Of a stretch of DNA of 64,000 nt, positions 24,468 through 34,404 are shown piece after piece. Below the pieces are notes generated by a model. The model saw nothing but the letters and a program-made list of their open reading frames with translations, was not told the origin of the DNA and made no database searches. The first letter of the stretch is position 1; every line of letters starts with the position of its first letter. The DNA comes from Porpolomopsis calyptriformis (taxonomy: Eukaryota > Basidiomycota > Agaricomycetes > Agaricales > Hygrophoraceae). The translations under genes were made by a program, and so were the position numbers. The DNA is taken from contig OX621164.1 in the NCBI GenBank assembly GCA_951640195.1, positions 1,903,098-1,967,097 of the forward strand, written 5' to 3'.

Positions 24468-24609
24468 TGATGTTCTGCAAGGATGGCAGATAACCAAATA
24501 GTTTGGGAAAATATCTAACTTAACTGCGAGCAAGGTACATCAAGAGGATCTACAGCTTGGCAGAAAGGTTATACAGCCCAGCGCAAAGATCGGGTCAATG
24601 CCAGTGTCC

Positions 24610-25575
24610 TTATACAACCTCGAGGATGGCATCTTCGGCGCGTAAGAGCAACCATTTTGTCACACGTTCGGTCAACTTGTATACTTGGTATATTGCCCTA
24701 TATTGTAGACGCATATAGATGAGGCTGGGGAACATGGACGCAATTGGACGGGTACTTGCTGGACTACACCAATAACAATGAGGACGATGATCAATAGACC
24801 CGCGATATCACGAGAATTGCCTCTTCTGTCACGGTTACTTCTGTAACGCGCCAGCCAGTGCACGGGCCCGAAGAAGGGCGCGGAGAGAAACATGTGGACG
24901 AGGGAAGCAGCACCTACTATCGGTAACCCAAGGATGAATCGACGGGTAAGTCGTTTAAAAAGGCCAGGGGGTGATTGAGGGGTTCTGGGCGCGAAAGAAG
25001 GGCGCTCGGGAAAGAGATATTTATCCATAAGACCGTCCTCGTCCAGCAGTATGCGAAGAGCCGCACGAATGAGGTCCATTACGAGGTCTATAGGGTTGAA
25101 GAAGAAATAATGATAGGATGGCTCCTCGACGGGTGCCAGGAAAAATGTGGCGAGGAATGAAGAGATAAAGACTATAATGGTGAATATGACAGCTGACAGC
25201 GCTCCAACGACGACTGTGGGAGTTAAATCTGAGGTGAACGACGGACGTACTGGGGCCGTCGATGCGTACCTGGATTCGTTGCGATGCCAAATGCGTAGGT
25301 TCGCGCGAAATAATAGTGATAATGGCATTGCGGGCACGAATAGAAGGCCTCTGGGGAAGTAGACTGATTTCTCCATCGTTGCAAGCATTTCACATGCACG
25401 AACTATCGTGAATTAGATTCGTTGGCTGTCCTGCTTTAGAGGGGGGCATTAAACGCACACTGATTGAGCCTTTGCACATACATGGGCGAATGAGTCTCCC
25501 AAGTTCGAATTCTGCTTCTGGACCGTCGAGACAGATGCGGCACTGCTTCTCATCGGCTTGCGAGTCTTCGGACAT
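24610..25575 (-). CDS. RING-CH (RINGv/MARCH-like) membrane E3 ubiquitin ligase
   Basis: The N-terminus carries a RING-CH finger: CRICLDG, then CMCKGSI, then (after an intron) FVHVKCLQRWR and CPQC, so the C4HC3 ligands are all present. After it come two to three hydrophobic segments (VVVGALSAVIFTIIVFISSF, IVGAASLVHMFLSAPFFGP, LLIIVLIVIGVV) with loops between. Proteins with this layout are membrane ubiquitin ligases of the ER, mitochondria or endosomes. Start at 25575 (MSEDSQADEKQC). The last intron (phase 0, about 24,660-24,740) leads to the final exon LTERVTKWLLLRAEDAILEVV. Substrates unknown. The start is 103 bases from the divergent carrier gene. Confidence 0.85.
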
Positions 25576-25678
25576 TTTCGATACACCAATTTCCAAAGCG
25601 TGAAGTCGAGGCGACTTGCGCAAGGCAAAGTGGCTTTGCGAGCTGGTCCCCGATCACGTGTGCAGACATCATTCGTGG

Positions 25679-27298
25679 ATGGGCGACAATACGGGGCATG
25701 GCAGTCACATCCGGATTGCAGGGGCTATCGCAGGCATCGGAAGTGGTACGGTTTCCTTTCAAACATTACTTTTTTCCTGTGTTTTATATTTCCCTAGGTC
25801 TAACGAAGGTGTGTCCTCTCAAAATCTGACGTTTTACACATTTTTCTTTCTCTCAACGACAGTTAGGTGGCCGTCGGGCACGGGTATGTATGCTATCTTG
25901 ATTTGTACGTTCTTTTATTCTTTTTGAACAATCCTTCCGGTATCAATCGATTGACGCGAGAAAACCTGTAGCAGTGAGTATCCTAATTCTAACCCGATCG
26001 CATGGGGCAACAAGCTTTGATACGATAAAGACCCGTATGCAATGTTGTCCATCCGGAACATATCGCGGAGCCATCGATGTCCTCCTCAAAACTGTCCGCA
26101 ATGAAGTCTGTATTCACCTTCTTGGCTGAAAGAATTTCACGTGCGGATGCAGTTTTTTTTTTTTTTTCCCTCGTCCAGGGAATCTTGGCCCTTTACAAAG
26201 GCGCAACACCACCAGCGGTAGGCTGGGCTGCAATCGACTCTGTTCTCCTTGGTTCTCTACATAACTACCGTATTTTTTTATTGCAACACGGAATGACTGA
26301 AGGAGTCCCCGGTACGGACACAAAGCGGCTTACCCTCGCCGCGCATGGCATTGCCGGACTATTTGCTGGATTGACGAGGTGTGTTTATGGGGTCTCAGTC
26401 CCGGACATTTCCTAATTATATATTGGCCCGGTCGCATAGTGCGGTGGTGGCGACTCCGATCGAGCTACTGAAAGGTATGTTCTCTGTAGATAGACAAGGA
26501 ACGATTTTGACGGTTACCCAAGTCAAGCTGCAGCTTCAGCTGCAAAGATCTACCGCCGACCGTCAATTCAAAAGCCCAATCGACTGCGCGCGCCAGATTG
26601 TCCGAGCGCACGGGGTTCTGGGGTTGTGGACGGGCTTCACTGGGAGCCTTGCATTCCGTAGTAATTTCTTTTGGATGTTTTTGTCATTTGAAGTGCGTTT
26701 GGCTGTGCTCGCTGGATTCAAGATTCACAGTTAATTTTGGCTTTAGTGGTTAATGCGTAACTTCTCGCGGTTGAAGGGTACGCCTTACGAGGTCAGATTT
26801 CGTACCGTCTGCCATCGACAGACGTTTGCAGTGACGATTTTTGGGCAGATAAATACTGGGACAGCTAACTTCCTTTCTGGTGGACTTGCCTCCTTCTCGT
26901 TTTGGGGAATTGGTATACCTGCAGATAATATCAAGAAGTATGCGAGAGCTTCTCGTTCTCTCTTGCGTGCTCCCGATACGCTGTCTTCTTAATTCCATTC
27001 ATTCGATTTAGCCGAATGATGTCGCACCCTCTCCCTACCCCAGTATTCTCCTCTCATTCGACACCTGCCAAGGTCGCGCGGCCATCCTTCCTGTCGGTTG
27101 CCTGGCAGATATACGCGACCCATGGCCCTTCTGGGTTCTTCCGTGGTCTTACACCTACATTGCTGCGCGCGTTCCCTGTGAATGCGTGCGCGCTTTTTGT
27201 GTACGAGGGCTTGATGAGAAGCATGGGGGCTGAAAAGGTGTGGTACAGAGCATATTTACTGTGACTGGTTCTGACCCCGTCACCAGACAAGACACTAA
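25679..27298 (+). CDS. mitochondrial carrier family protein, substrate unassigned
   Basis: Three carrier repeats can be read: FDTIKTRMQCCPSG in repeat 1, TPIELLK then VKLQLQLQRS across an intron in repeat 2, and GIPADNIK then NRMMSH in repeat 3. Conserved carrier tails are also visible (EGILALYKGATPP, HGVLGLWTGFTGS, HGPSGFFRGLTPTLLRAFPVNA). Acidic residues of the second carrier signature are partly replaced (PIELLK), so it is not an ADP/ATP or phosphate carrier; it is closest in feel to the amino-acid/carnitine branch (SLC25A20/29/45, YMC). About nine introns. The terminal intron (GTGTGG donor at 27238) is weak: without it the protein ends at 27264. Confidence 0.78.
26153..26167 (+). repeat. 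T15 run inside an intron of the mitochondrial carrier gene
   Basis: Mononucleotide tract within the intron 26,106-26,178; it may serve as polypyrimidine tract. Confidence 0.7.
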
Positions 27299-27711
27299 AC
27301 GCTCGCTCGCGGCTTATTCGCTGAGTTTGAACTCCGGCAACTTAGACTTTGACCGTTCATGCATCTAACCGTCGGAATGAAAACCGAAACGTAACGCTCG
27401 TGCACCGGCCCCGAACGGTTTGTGCCCGACTCTCGTTGTTCCGTTCGCACGCCACACGAGCGGGAAATGTGCCATGTCCAAAATTTTTTTTTTGTATTTA
27501 ATTAACAGCCATAAAAATTTCATTTAACTCAATCGACAGGAAAAAAGCTACAGCGAACGTCGTTAACTACACAAAACCAAGTCCGTTTGATCCATATAAT
27601 CATCGTACAGCGCGTTTCTTGTCATCGAAGAAATAGGCGGATCGTGACTCGCCAAGTTGTTGAGGCCAAGAACGAACAAAAGAAAGAAAAAATGAAGCAG
27701 TAAGCGTACAG
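27299..27711. other. intergenic, convergent 3' ends of carrier and REX4-like genes
   Basis: 413 bases with no convincing ORF. A T10-rich tract and a short A/T-rich stretch (27,485-27,515) look like 3' UTR/poly(A) context. Confidence 0.5.
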
Positions 27712-28576
27712 TTACAGATAGCAACGCGAGAACTGGCTTGGCGGAAGATTGCATGGCCAGTGGCCCTTGGAGACAGCAGTCTCCCATTCCTCGGCGTGGG
27801 AACGGTAAAGATCGATCGCGGCGCGAGCATTTTCGAGCTGGATTTTCGTGATGGATCGCGAGTCAGAGAAGCGGAAGCAAAAAACGACACGAGCAACACA
27901 GTAGAAGCGAAAAACAAAAAAAACAATCTGTTGGCGCAAAATTAGCGGTGTACGTACAGAGTCTTGTTGTCCGTCTTGGCAGCGGCGGGCCATAAGGTGC
28001 CACATCAGGGTCTGCAACCCGACGAGTTGATTCGAGCGAAGAGCGTTGCGGAAGGGTTGGAAAAGCCCGACGTCCCTGGTGGCCACCGCGGGGTGAGGTA
28101 TACCAAGGACTACGGGAGGGTCGAGGTGAGTTGAAGATTTCTGAACGCAGTGGTGCGCACCGGAAAGGTCATTCCACAGACTGTGGCCAACGAGTATGTT
28201 ACTTTTGATGATATTCGCTACGTGCTGTTGGACGACATCGAACGGGACCGACTGGTCTGGGATAAGATCAGCAGCGATTCCGGTTCGGTATATGTAAAGA
28301 CAGACTGGAGTGAAGATCGGTCGGTTTTAAACCGGTGGTTGGAGTGCGATAATCTGTGACGGGCAGGGTAGGTGCGACAAATACGTCCAACACCTTCTCG
28401 CCCAAGAAATTGACGATCGACACTCTCCTAAGCGAGGGTGAATGGAGAATACGGTGCGGGGAGGAGTGATCGACTTACGCGAGCATGGAGGTGCTCCCCC
28501 CGGGACCGACACCTACGTTCATGCAAGAAAGGGAGAAAAACTTGTCAGCGGACGGGATGGGGTACTTTGAGGCCAT
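27712..28576 (-). CDS. REX4-like ribonuclease H-fold protein with degenerate catalytic motifs
   Basis: Exonuclease fold of the REX4/ISG20 group. The order of family blocks is clear: VGVGPGGSTSMLARVSIVNF, VFVAPTLPVTDYRTPTTG, VGHSLWNDLSVLGI, RDVGLFQPFRN, and ENARAAIDLYRSHAEEWE. Four introns join these blocks. Catalysis in this family needs five residues (DEDDh). The Exo I motif, normally LDCEMVG, reads LSCMNVG here, so both acids are lost; the last motif, normally H-x4-D, reads Q-D-S-L-E-N, losing His and Asp. Only the Asp of GHSLWND stays. The protein is also short (about 200 residues), lacking the basic N-terminal extension of REX4. It is probably an inactive paralogue. The start at 28576 (MASKYPIPSADKFF) is the only in-frame ATG upstream of the first block. 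Confidence 0.8.
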
Positions 28577-29050
28577 GGGAGTGGGGGAGGGGACGAAGGA
28601 CGAAGGGGGGGAGGGGGGTAGGTTTTATGAACGATACGCATTTGGATAGTTTGCAGACGGTAGAACATGAAAGGCTACGACACGATCAGGTGCAAGAAAG
28701 CGCTCCGAGAGGAAAAGGTGACGTTGGGGGCAGCAAATTTGATCTAGAGCAGGACGGAGGGGAGTTGGGATCGGAGTGATGACAGGTTTTAGGTGGGAAT
28801 CGTAGCGAGTACGGATTGGCGTTGGCAGGAAGACCGGGATTGGGGAAGTGAGAGGTACCGAGAACTGTGGAGGGCGGTGTGGGTGAACGTAAAAGCGAGT
28901 GGTCTAGACGATGAATGAGATGATCTGCGCGAAGATAGCTGGGTTTGTGGTCGAGGAGTGAATCACGATTTGAGCGGGATTAAATGATGGTGGTTAATGA
29001 CTGACGGTAAATGTTCCAATCTGCTGTAATTTACGCCACATCGTGTCTAT
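28577..29050. other. upstream region of the REX4-like gene
   Basis: 474 bases, C/T-rich on the minus strand just ahead of the start (28,590-28,625), as in fungal core promoters. No gene seen. Confidence 0.5.
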
Positions 29051-30622
29051 TCAAACCAACCTCTCGGCTCTCATTCCACAAATACGTTTCTTCATCATCC
29101 TCCACAGTCTCTCCTCCTTCCCTTTCTTCCTATATATCTTCTTATCTCCCAATCTCTTCATCCTCAATGGCTTCGGCCCGTCACTCCCCCCGATAACATC
29201 CTTTTCCGTTCTCCGCATCCCCCATTCACGTCCTGCCATTCGCTCAGCCTCCGCCACCTCCTCTGCAATGTCCAGCCGCCCTTCTTTCAAAGCTAACGAT
29301 GCCACCCGTCTCCTCACCCGCCTGTCTTCCACTTCCATCCCCCACCGCACTTTAAATTTGCTGACTAATCTTCGTGCCATCGTCCCCGATTGCTTCGTAT
29401 GTTTAAAGTGGCGGAGAAGCAGGAACACTGTCGTCGCATTCGGCCGCAGACATCGACAGAATCCCAGCAGTCTGTCCGTCGTCTCTTCCACAGAGCGATG
29501 TGCAGCAAGCCCCCGTCCTCTTTCGAATGCGATGTGAAGATGGATAATATCAAGACATTTTTGACTCCATCTCTCGTCCATCTCCGCCGGCAGTCCCTCC
29601 AAATATGATTCGGTAAGTTTCATGGCGGCATCCTTCTGATTTATGCGCAACATCATCTGCACAACCATATACACCGCTCTGGGCTGAACCTGACTCGCTT
29701 TCCGATCCGTCAAGTCGGGGAGATTTCCTACAAGTAACTCGAAACGAGCGGCGTCAGTAGCGAGGCGCTCTCCGAGCCTGTCCTTCCGCCCGCGCTTGCG
29801 AGCCCTGGGGGCACGTCGTTTCGCCGTTCCAAAAAATTCCAGCCAAATAGGCAAAGGCATTCGGCCGCTCCTTGGGTTGATACCACGCGGGTAGGTTAGA
29901 GCGAGGTGGTATCCACCTCCTTCCTTGCCAATGGCACGCATAACCTCCTTCCATGCGTCCATCCACCGGGAACGTAGTATCAACCAACGGAGCTCTAACT
30001 GCCACGTCTCGAGGTCTCCCAGCACGCCTTGAGCACGCATAAGGCATAAGAGCCGCTCCGCTGTCCTGAACGAGGAATGACGAAGGGCGAGGCCTACGAG
30101 AAAGTTGTACGACTTGGTAGAGTGGAGCGAAGGAAAGGATGCATGATACGAAACGAGACGTCGGAGGGTGAGTGGTGCGGTAGGGTGATATGACAGCAAA
30201 TAGAGAAGGTTTTGATAGAGATTGGCTGCGGTGGCCGGTCTTGGTATTGGAGTTGTTCGGCGCGTGGTCAGAGTTGCTGGGGCGACTAATGTTGTCTCTT
30301 GCCAAGGAACGTGTTCTATGTAGCAGGGAAAATCTAGGGTCTCGTCGAATTGCATGTCCTTGTCCGAGAGAGAATCTACATCTATAAAGGTGGCGTTGAC
30401 AAGTTGAAAGTCGTCTTTGTCGCATGGACTGCCTAGTGGCAGAGACATAGCGACAACGGGAGGCGTGCCAGAGGTCTGCTCCTGCAAGTTTGATGGTGAG
30501 GGCGGAGATGCTTGAGACAGCACGGTATCTTGTTCGCATCCTGTGATGGAACAAGTCTCTTCAGAAAGTGGGTGTCTGGAATCATAGCGTGACCCGATGA
30601 ATGTTCGGCGCGATGGACACAA
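29051..30622 (-). CDS. unrecognised protein, long single exon, possibly helical-repeat (PPR-like)
   Basis: An open frame of 523 codons. The first ATG in it is at 30448 (MSLPLGSPCDKDD); the frame stays open upstream to 30622, so an upstream exon with the true start is possible. I do not recognise the family. The middle and C-terminal parts are helical and basic (e.g. KSYNFLVGLALRHSSFRTAE, AVYMVVQMMLRINQKDAAM, LLGFCRCLRPNATTVF) with a rough 35-residue spacing that recalls pentatricopeptide repeats, and the C-terminus is very rich in R and K (KKIYRKKGKEERLWRMMKK). Both traits fit an organellar or nucleolar RNA-binding role, but that is inference. Long intronless frames are unusual among its neighbours. 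Confidence 0.6.
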   Translation of the reverse strand: MCPSRRTFIGSRYDSRHPLSEETCSITGCEQDTVLSQASPPSPSNLQEQTSGTPPVVAMSLPLGSPCDKDDFQLVNATFIDVDSLSDKDMQFDETLDFPCYIEHVPWQETTLVAPATLTTRRTTPIPRPATAANLYQNLLYLLSYHPTAPLTLRRLVSYHASFPSLHSTKSYNFLVGLALRHSSFRTAERLLCLMRAQGVLGDLETWQLELRWLILRSRWMDAWKEVMRAIGKEGGGYHLALTYPRGINPRSGRMPLPIWLEFFGTAKRRAPRARKRGRKDRLGERLATDAARFELLVGNLPDLTDRKASQVQPRAVYMVVQMMLRINQKDAAMKLTESYLEGLPAEMDERWSQKCLDIIHLHIAFERGRGLAAHRSVEETTDRLLGFCRCLRPNATTVFLLLRHFKHTKQSGTMARRLVSKFKVRWGMEVEDRRVRRRVASLALKEGRLDIAEEVAEAERMAGREWGMRRTEKDVIGGSDGPKPLRMKRLGDKKIYRKKGKEERLWRMMKKRICGMRAERLV

Positions 30623-32198
30623 TCAGAGAACAAAGCTCACAAAGATGAAAACTTGGCCCCTCTAACAACAGAGTTCATAAATTTTCTATTTCTGCCATCA
30701 TCGGGTCGGCCAGCCGTCGTCAAAATCCATCGGACTCTCGACTTGCAAGAGACGTGCAACAATCCTGAAAGTGTTGCGGCGCCAGTAGATACAAGACGGA
30801 TGGTGGGTGTAAGAATATGGGAAACTGCATAATGGGGCATGCATGGGTTTGAATTGTATCCGAACGGTACTTCAGAAAAGGCGTACTCGATAGCCTGGAT
30901 TTTTTTGGATGGAGGCTGTTGCCATACATGCGCAAACAACCATTTTTGTTTCAACTCAGCGGCCCTGGACAGAGACAACATGGATTTTAACATTAGCAGC
31001 GCGATGCTATTACACATGCAGCCAGCAGACTGCAAAAGTGCACGGTTTTCCAGTGCTATTCATTTTTTCTGTTCCAGAAACATCAGTTTCCACTTTTATT
31101 GGTCGCCGGAATACCACCGCTGCAGCTATTCCATTTCGGCGCGCAAAATTGATAGACAGAGATAGTGTGTGCCTGATTTCAACCGAAAGAATGACCCTCT
31201 CCGTCCCGTATCATATCGGAGATAACAGTGATAATACACACCATTTCAATGAATCGGACGGACTTGTCAATCGGCTGCCTCGTGGCCTTTGAATACACCT
31301 GCCCTGACTTATCCCTGCGCGCTCATCCAATTCAAGTGCGGTGCGGATATCTTTCTTTTGGACGATACCGCCGGTGCCGCGGCCTGGCTGCTCACTCCGA
31401 TCTATGAGAAGATGACATCACTCGATTATGCAGGATAAACGCACAACGGAATCCACCCACCATTCGGTCTACCTGTCTTTTCAGGATGAATGGAAAGATC
31501 AAAATGGGCACGGGCATGGGGCCATAGATTCTAGTGTGTTGCGAGAATCGAGACCAAGGGCCTGAGAAATTGGCCTCGTTTCACTGCCTTGCTTTTGGCA
31601 ATGAACTTCCGAAGAAGCACCTATCTCAATTTCGAGGTGCCCTGTCCTTGATTTGATCCCATCGCATAGCGGTGTACAGGGTCTGTGATCTAAACGCATC
31701 TTTTAACCGTGAATACATATCGCCATTTTCCCTGTAAGATTCGGGGTGGTCGCTCGCAATCGCGCTCGGAGGATGGTGTTTAGATCGAGACTAGGTCTCT
31801 GTTGGGTTGAGAATGACCGACAACAACCGGGAGGCCAAGAATGGCACCATCTGTCATTATCAAAGATTGCCCAGACATTACTTATGGAGATAGATTGAAG
31901 AAATACGGCACTACCTTGATATGCTGGAAAAGTGCAGGTGAAGTGGTGTCTGTCTTGGTGTAAAGGGCCAAAAAATATACTCTGTCTGCAAGACGTCTTC
32001 TCCACCAAAGACTTTGACGTCAGTCCGTGCAATATTTGGCTTTGTTGAAGTTGGAAGTCGCTGGCAAATAAATGTAAACAATTAATATATGCTCTATTGC
32101 AACCAGCATCTGATATAGGCCAACCGAGTGGGGAAAATAGAGACAAAAAGCGTATCCAAAGGTGTTCCGAAATAACAGATTTACCAGAGAATTCTGCT
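30623..32198. other. gene-poor interval of about 1.6 kb
   Basis: No recognisable gene. ORFs of up to about 130 codons occur on both strands (e.g. 30,909-31,292 plus; 30,637-31,035 minus) but match no family I know and lack coding-like composition. An open plus-strand frame at about 31,265-31,439 has better codon texture (see findings). The last 200 bases include the 3' flank of STS1. Confidence 0.5.
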
Positions 32199-33442
32199 CT
32201 ATAACTCCTCCATCGCATGCCCCACTCGCCCAACCAACCACCCAACCTTGGCCACCCACATATCCCTCACCTCTCGCATCGCTCTGCCCCCATTCGATTC
32301 TTTATGTGTCGAGAATTCGTCCAAGCCTCTCTCCCATCCCCGCACCGTCTCAATTCCGAACATCCCACCCCTCTGGTTAACCTCCTTATCCACATGGTTT
32401 ACCCAGGCCTTCCATTCCTCAGACAGACGCGGAAGGAGCAGGGGTCCAAGAGATGATTGGGTAAGTATGGGTTGAGAGAATACATGGTTGGTTAGTGCTG
32501 ATAGAAAAAGGAATGTTTCGGAAGGATGCAATCCATCTTTGCGTTGCGAGAGAATGGCCAAGGAATGTGGTTGAGGAGCTGAGGGCGAATTCGAGCCGGA
32601 TGGTGCCATTTGTGAGGTCGGGGCAGGAATGTAGGAAAAATATGGCAGATAAGACAGACAGGCAGCTACAAATTCGGTGATGTGAGGCCGGAGACGGGAC
32701 AGTATGTACTCTTCTCGCATTCCGCCGTTTGGCCGATTGCCAAAGCTAGAGCCAAGACCAAATGAGGTTGTCGAGACACCAGGTTGCGAGAAGGAAGGCA
32801 CGTTCGAGTAAGGATATGATTCACGGAGCTTCTTGACAGAATGGTTTAAAGCCTCGAGCGCGGCTTGAAGCGTTGGCCGAGGTATAAGAGAGATAATGGT
32901 TGACTTAAGGGAAGGTTGCTCGCGTAGAAGGGACGTCAGTAAAGGTAGAAGTGATTCTGGCGGTAAACTCGCTGCAAACATACCGGTAAGCAATAGCGGA
33001 GGAGCAAGAAAACAGAAAATCTACCTAATAGGTAGCCGACGTCAATATCATTCTCATCACCTCCGTCTGGTGGAAAGCCCTTATTGTCCTTGGTGGCTTT
33101 CGGTTCCCTGGTGTTGTTATTTGAGAGTGCGACACGAGCCCTCTTCGGCGCAACCTTCTTGACTCTCTCTGGTGTGGGACTCCGATCCATTTCGTCGTCT
33201 CGGGTGTGGGGCCTCCCATCATCATCTTCTGGTTCATGCCGCCTCTTCTGCACACGTTGAAGAGAAGTTTGATGCAAACTGGATGTGAGTTGATGCAGTG
33301 CACCCGGATGTGTATGTCCAGGAGTAGACGGCCACCCCACGACCATCGCGGAGGAAGTCGAAAGGGCAAAATCAAGGCCCAAAGGTGGCGGTGAATAACT
33401 GATTGGATGTGAGTGAATTGGGGGATGAACAGCGTTTGCCAT
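32199..33442 (-). CDS. STS1: STS1/Cut8, tethering factor for nuclear proteasomes
   Basis: Anchors 26S proteasomes in the nucleus; in yeast it binds importin alpha and RPN11 and is itself short-lived. The N-terminus is disordered with a basic cluster (KKVAPKRARVALSNNN) that can act as nuclear localisation signal. After an intron the helical Cut8 domain begins: SLPPESLLPLLTSLL, RPTLQAALEALNHSVKKLRE, EYILSRLRPHITEFVAACLSY, and TFLFLSALTNHVFS. The C-terminal six-helix part (EEWKAWVNHVDKEVNQRGGM; GWERGLDEFS) is conserved in basidiomycetes. One intron (about 32,976-33,027), split codon giving YLLASLPPES. Start at 33442 (MANAVHPPIHSHP). It diverges from the snoRNA locus. Confidence 0.88.
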
Positions 33443-33633
33443 TGTCGAGAACGGTGACTTTAGCAGACGTAGTCAAAGGGGAGCACGGTTCTGCCACGGC
33501 GCAAGCACGCTTCCTTTTTTCTGCCTGCCCTAAATGAAATACACGTGATCGGTTGATCTGGTCGAAAATTTCTTTTTTTTCATTTCGTTACCTTGAATTG
33601 AAATGGTGAGTACAGTACAGCTTGGCCGCGCCT

Positions 33634-33716
33634 TCGCTTTGACGAGACAGAATGAATCGCTACTTCGAAGCCCTAGAGCTTATGATCTCTTCATTATACC
33701 CAAATTTCTGAGCCAC
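33634..33716 (+). ncRNA. box C/D snoRNA, snR40-like (25S rRNA)
   Basis: D box CTGA at 33708-33711. Directly upstream, 33695-33706 reads TATACCCAAATT, the exact reverse complement of AATTTGGGTATA, a highly conserved 25S rRNA segment. Counting five bases from the D box picks the middle U of AAUUUGG, which is the yeast 25S Um898 site guided by snR40. The C box is weak: TTGACGA at 33639-33645 is the best candidate, and C' may be TATGATC at 33681. No clear terminal stem. rRNA sequence is from memory. Confidence 0.7.
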
Positions 33717-33810
33717 TATCTCATTTTACTCGGAGCAAACATCTCACCTTCCAACTTTACAGGCTTTCTTCAATGTCCCTTACCTTAATGGTCGGTGTCT
33801 TCTCATTTTC

Positions 33811-33899
33811 TCTGTCATGATGGAACGACATAGAAGTCAAGCCCTGATCTCCTCCATGGAGCGAGCGTTGATGAGCAACCATGCTAATTCTGATTGTTC
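33811..33899 (+). ncRNA. box C/D snoRNA, snR53-like (18S rRNA, possible second 25S target)
   Basis: All four boxes: C ATGATGG at 33817, D' CTGA at 33844, C' TTGATGA at 33868, D CTGA at 33890. The D guide (33879-33888, CCATGCTAAT) is the reverse complement of ATTAGCATGG in 18S rRNA; the fifth base from D selects the A modified in yeast as 18S Am796 (snR53). The D' guide has 8 bases (33835-33842, AGTCAAGC) complementary to GCTTGACT in 25S, selecting the U of yeast Um2417 (snR66), a weaker match. Confidence 0.8.
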
Positions 33900-34035
33900 T
33901 TTCGTGTATAATCGCAAGTTACTGACTGATCGTGTTTCATCCTCAGACTTGATCAATACTGCATGTCTTCGCCGGCTTTTGTGACTGGGTGAGGCCGCCT
34001 TCGGCGCTTCCTTACATGATTATTCCGTCCTTCTG

Positions 34036-34131
34036 ACTCACATGATGATAAACGCGCCTTTTGCGATGTCTTCAACCATATGATACGCATGTCGTTAATC
34101 TTTATATTTCTCCGTGAGGTGCTGACTTCCC
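34036..34131 (+). ncRNA. box C/D snoRNA (25S rRNA, GGUUGAAGACAU segment)
   Basis: Canonical C box ATGATGA at 34042-34048 and D box CTGA at 34122-34125, 84 bases apart; C' probably TATGATA at 34079. The internal guide 34066-34077 (ATGTCTTCAACC) is the 12-base exact reverse complement of GGTTGAAGACAT in domain V of 25S rRNA, near the yeast Am2640 site (snR68). The D' box right after the guide is degenerate, so the exact modified base is uncertain. The guide next to D has no clear target. Confidence 0.72.
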
Positions 34132-34270
34132 TTCTTTCCCTCACCCACCAGTACTTATTGCGTTGATCAATACTTGTCCATTAGCTCTCCAACCACATAC
34201 ATAGTTCAATCCTATAGAAACTAACTGGAGAATGTCCGTACAGCACAAATTAAGAAGTAACAGACTCATA

Positions 34271-34360
34271 CTCCTGGTGATGAGTTGATCGTTAGCCCTG
34301 TAAAGAGATTAGTTTGTAAAGGTTGATCACAGCTTCATTCCATACCAGTGCTGACATACA
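34271..34360 (+). ncRNA. box C/D snoRNA (25S rRNA, UAACGAUCAAC segment)
   Basis: C box GTGATGA at 34277-34283 and D box CTGA at 34351-34354. Directly after C, 34284-34294 (GTTGATCGTTA) is the exact 11-base reverse complement of TAACGATCAAC in 25S rRNA, close to the yeast Am2220 site (snR47), with a near-consensus D' CTGT at 34298. A second stretch before D (CCATACCAGT) matches the adjacent ACTGGTACGG with one mismatch. The least certain of the four because the following acceptor is not well placed. Confidence 0.62.
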
Positions 34361-34404
34361 TATAGTTAGCACCATCGTTCTAGACTGGCACTTTAATTTA
34401 CGAC

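Noticed and set aside
28150..28359. Plus-strand frame (GKVIPQTVANEYVTFDDIRY...) that looks coding
   Set aside because: It is antisense to the REX4-like exons on the minus strand, whose conserved blocks and splice sites explain this region fully.
30637..31292. ORFs of about 128-132 codons on both strands in the gene-poor interval
   Set aside because: Overlapping on opposite strands, no known domain, no splice context, no codon pattern.
33603..33788. Short ORF at the beginning of the snoRNA locus
   Set aside because: It starts at the presumed host donor and spans the snR40-like unit; composition is not coding-like.
33920..34037. A fifth C/D snoRNA ending at the CTGA at 34034
   Set aside because: No C box, and the guide before D matches no rRNA segment I could recall over more than 7 bases. 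CTGACTGA at 33920 fits a branch point better.
34270..34404. Extra last exon of the rhomboid gene beyond the stop at 34405
   Set aside because: A GTGAGT donor is present, but the added exon would be short, without conservation, and antisense to a snoRNA unit.
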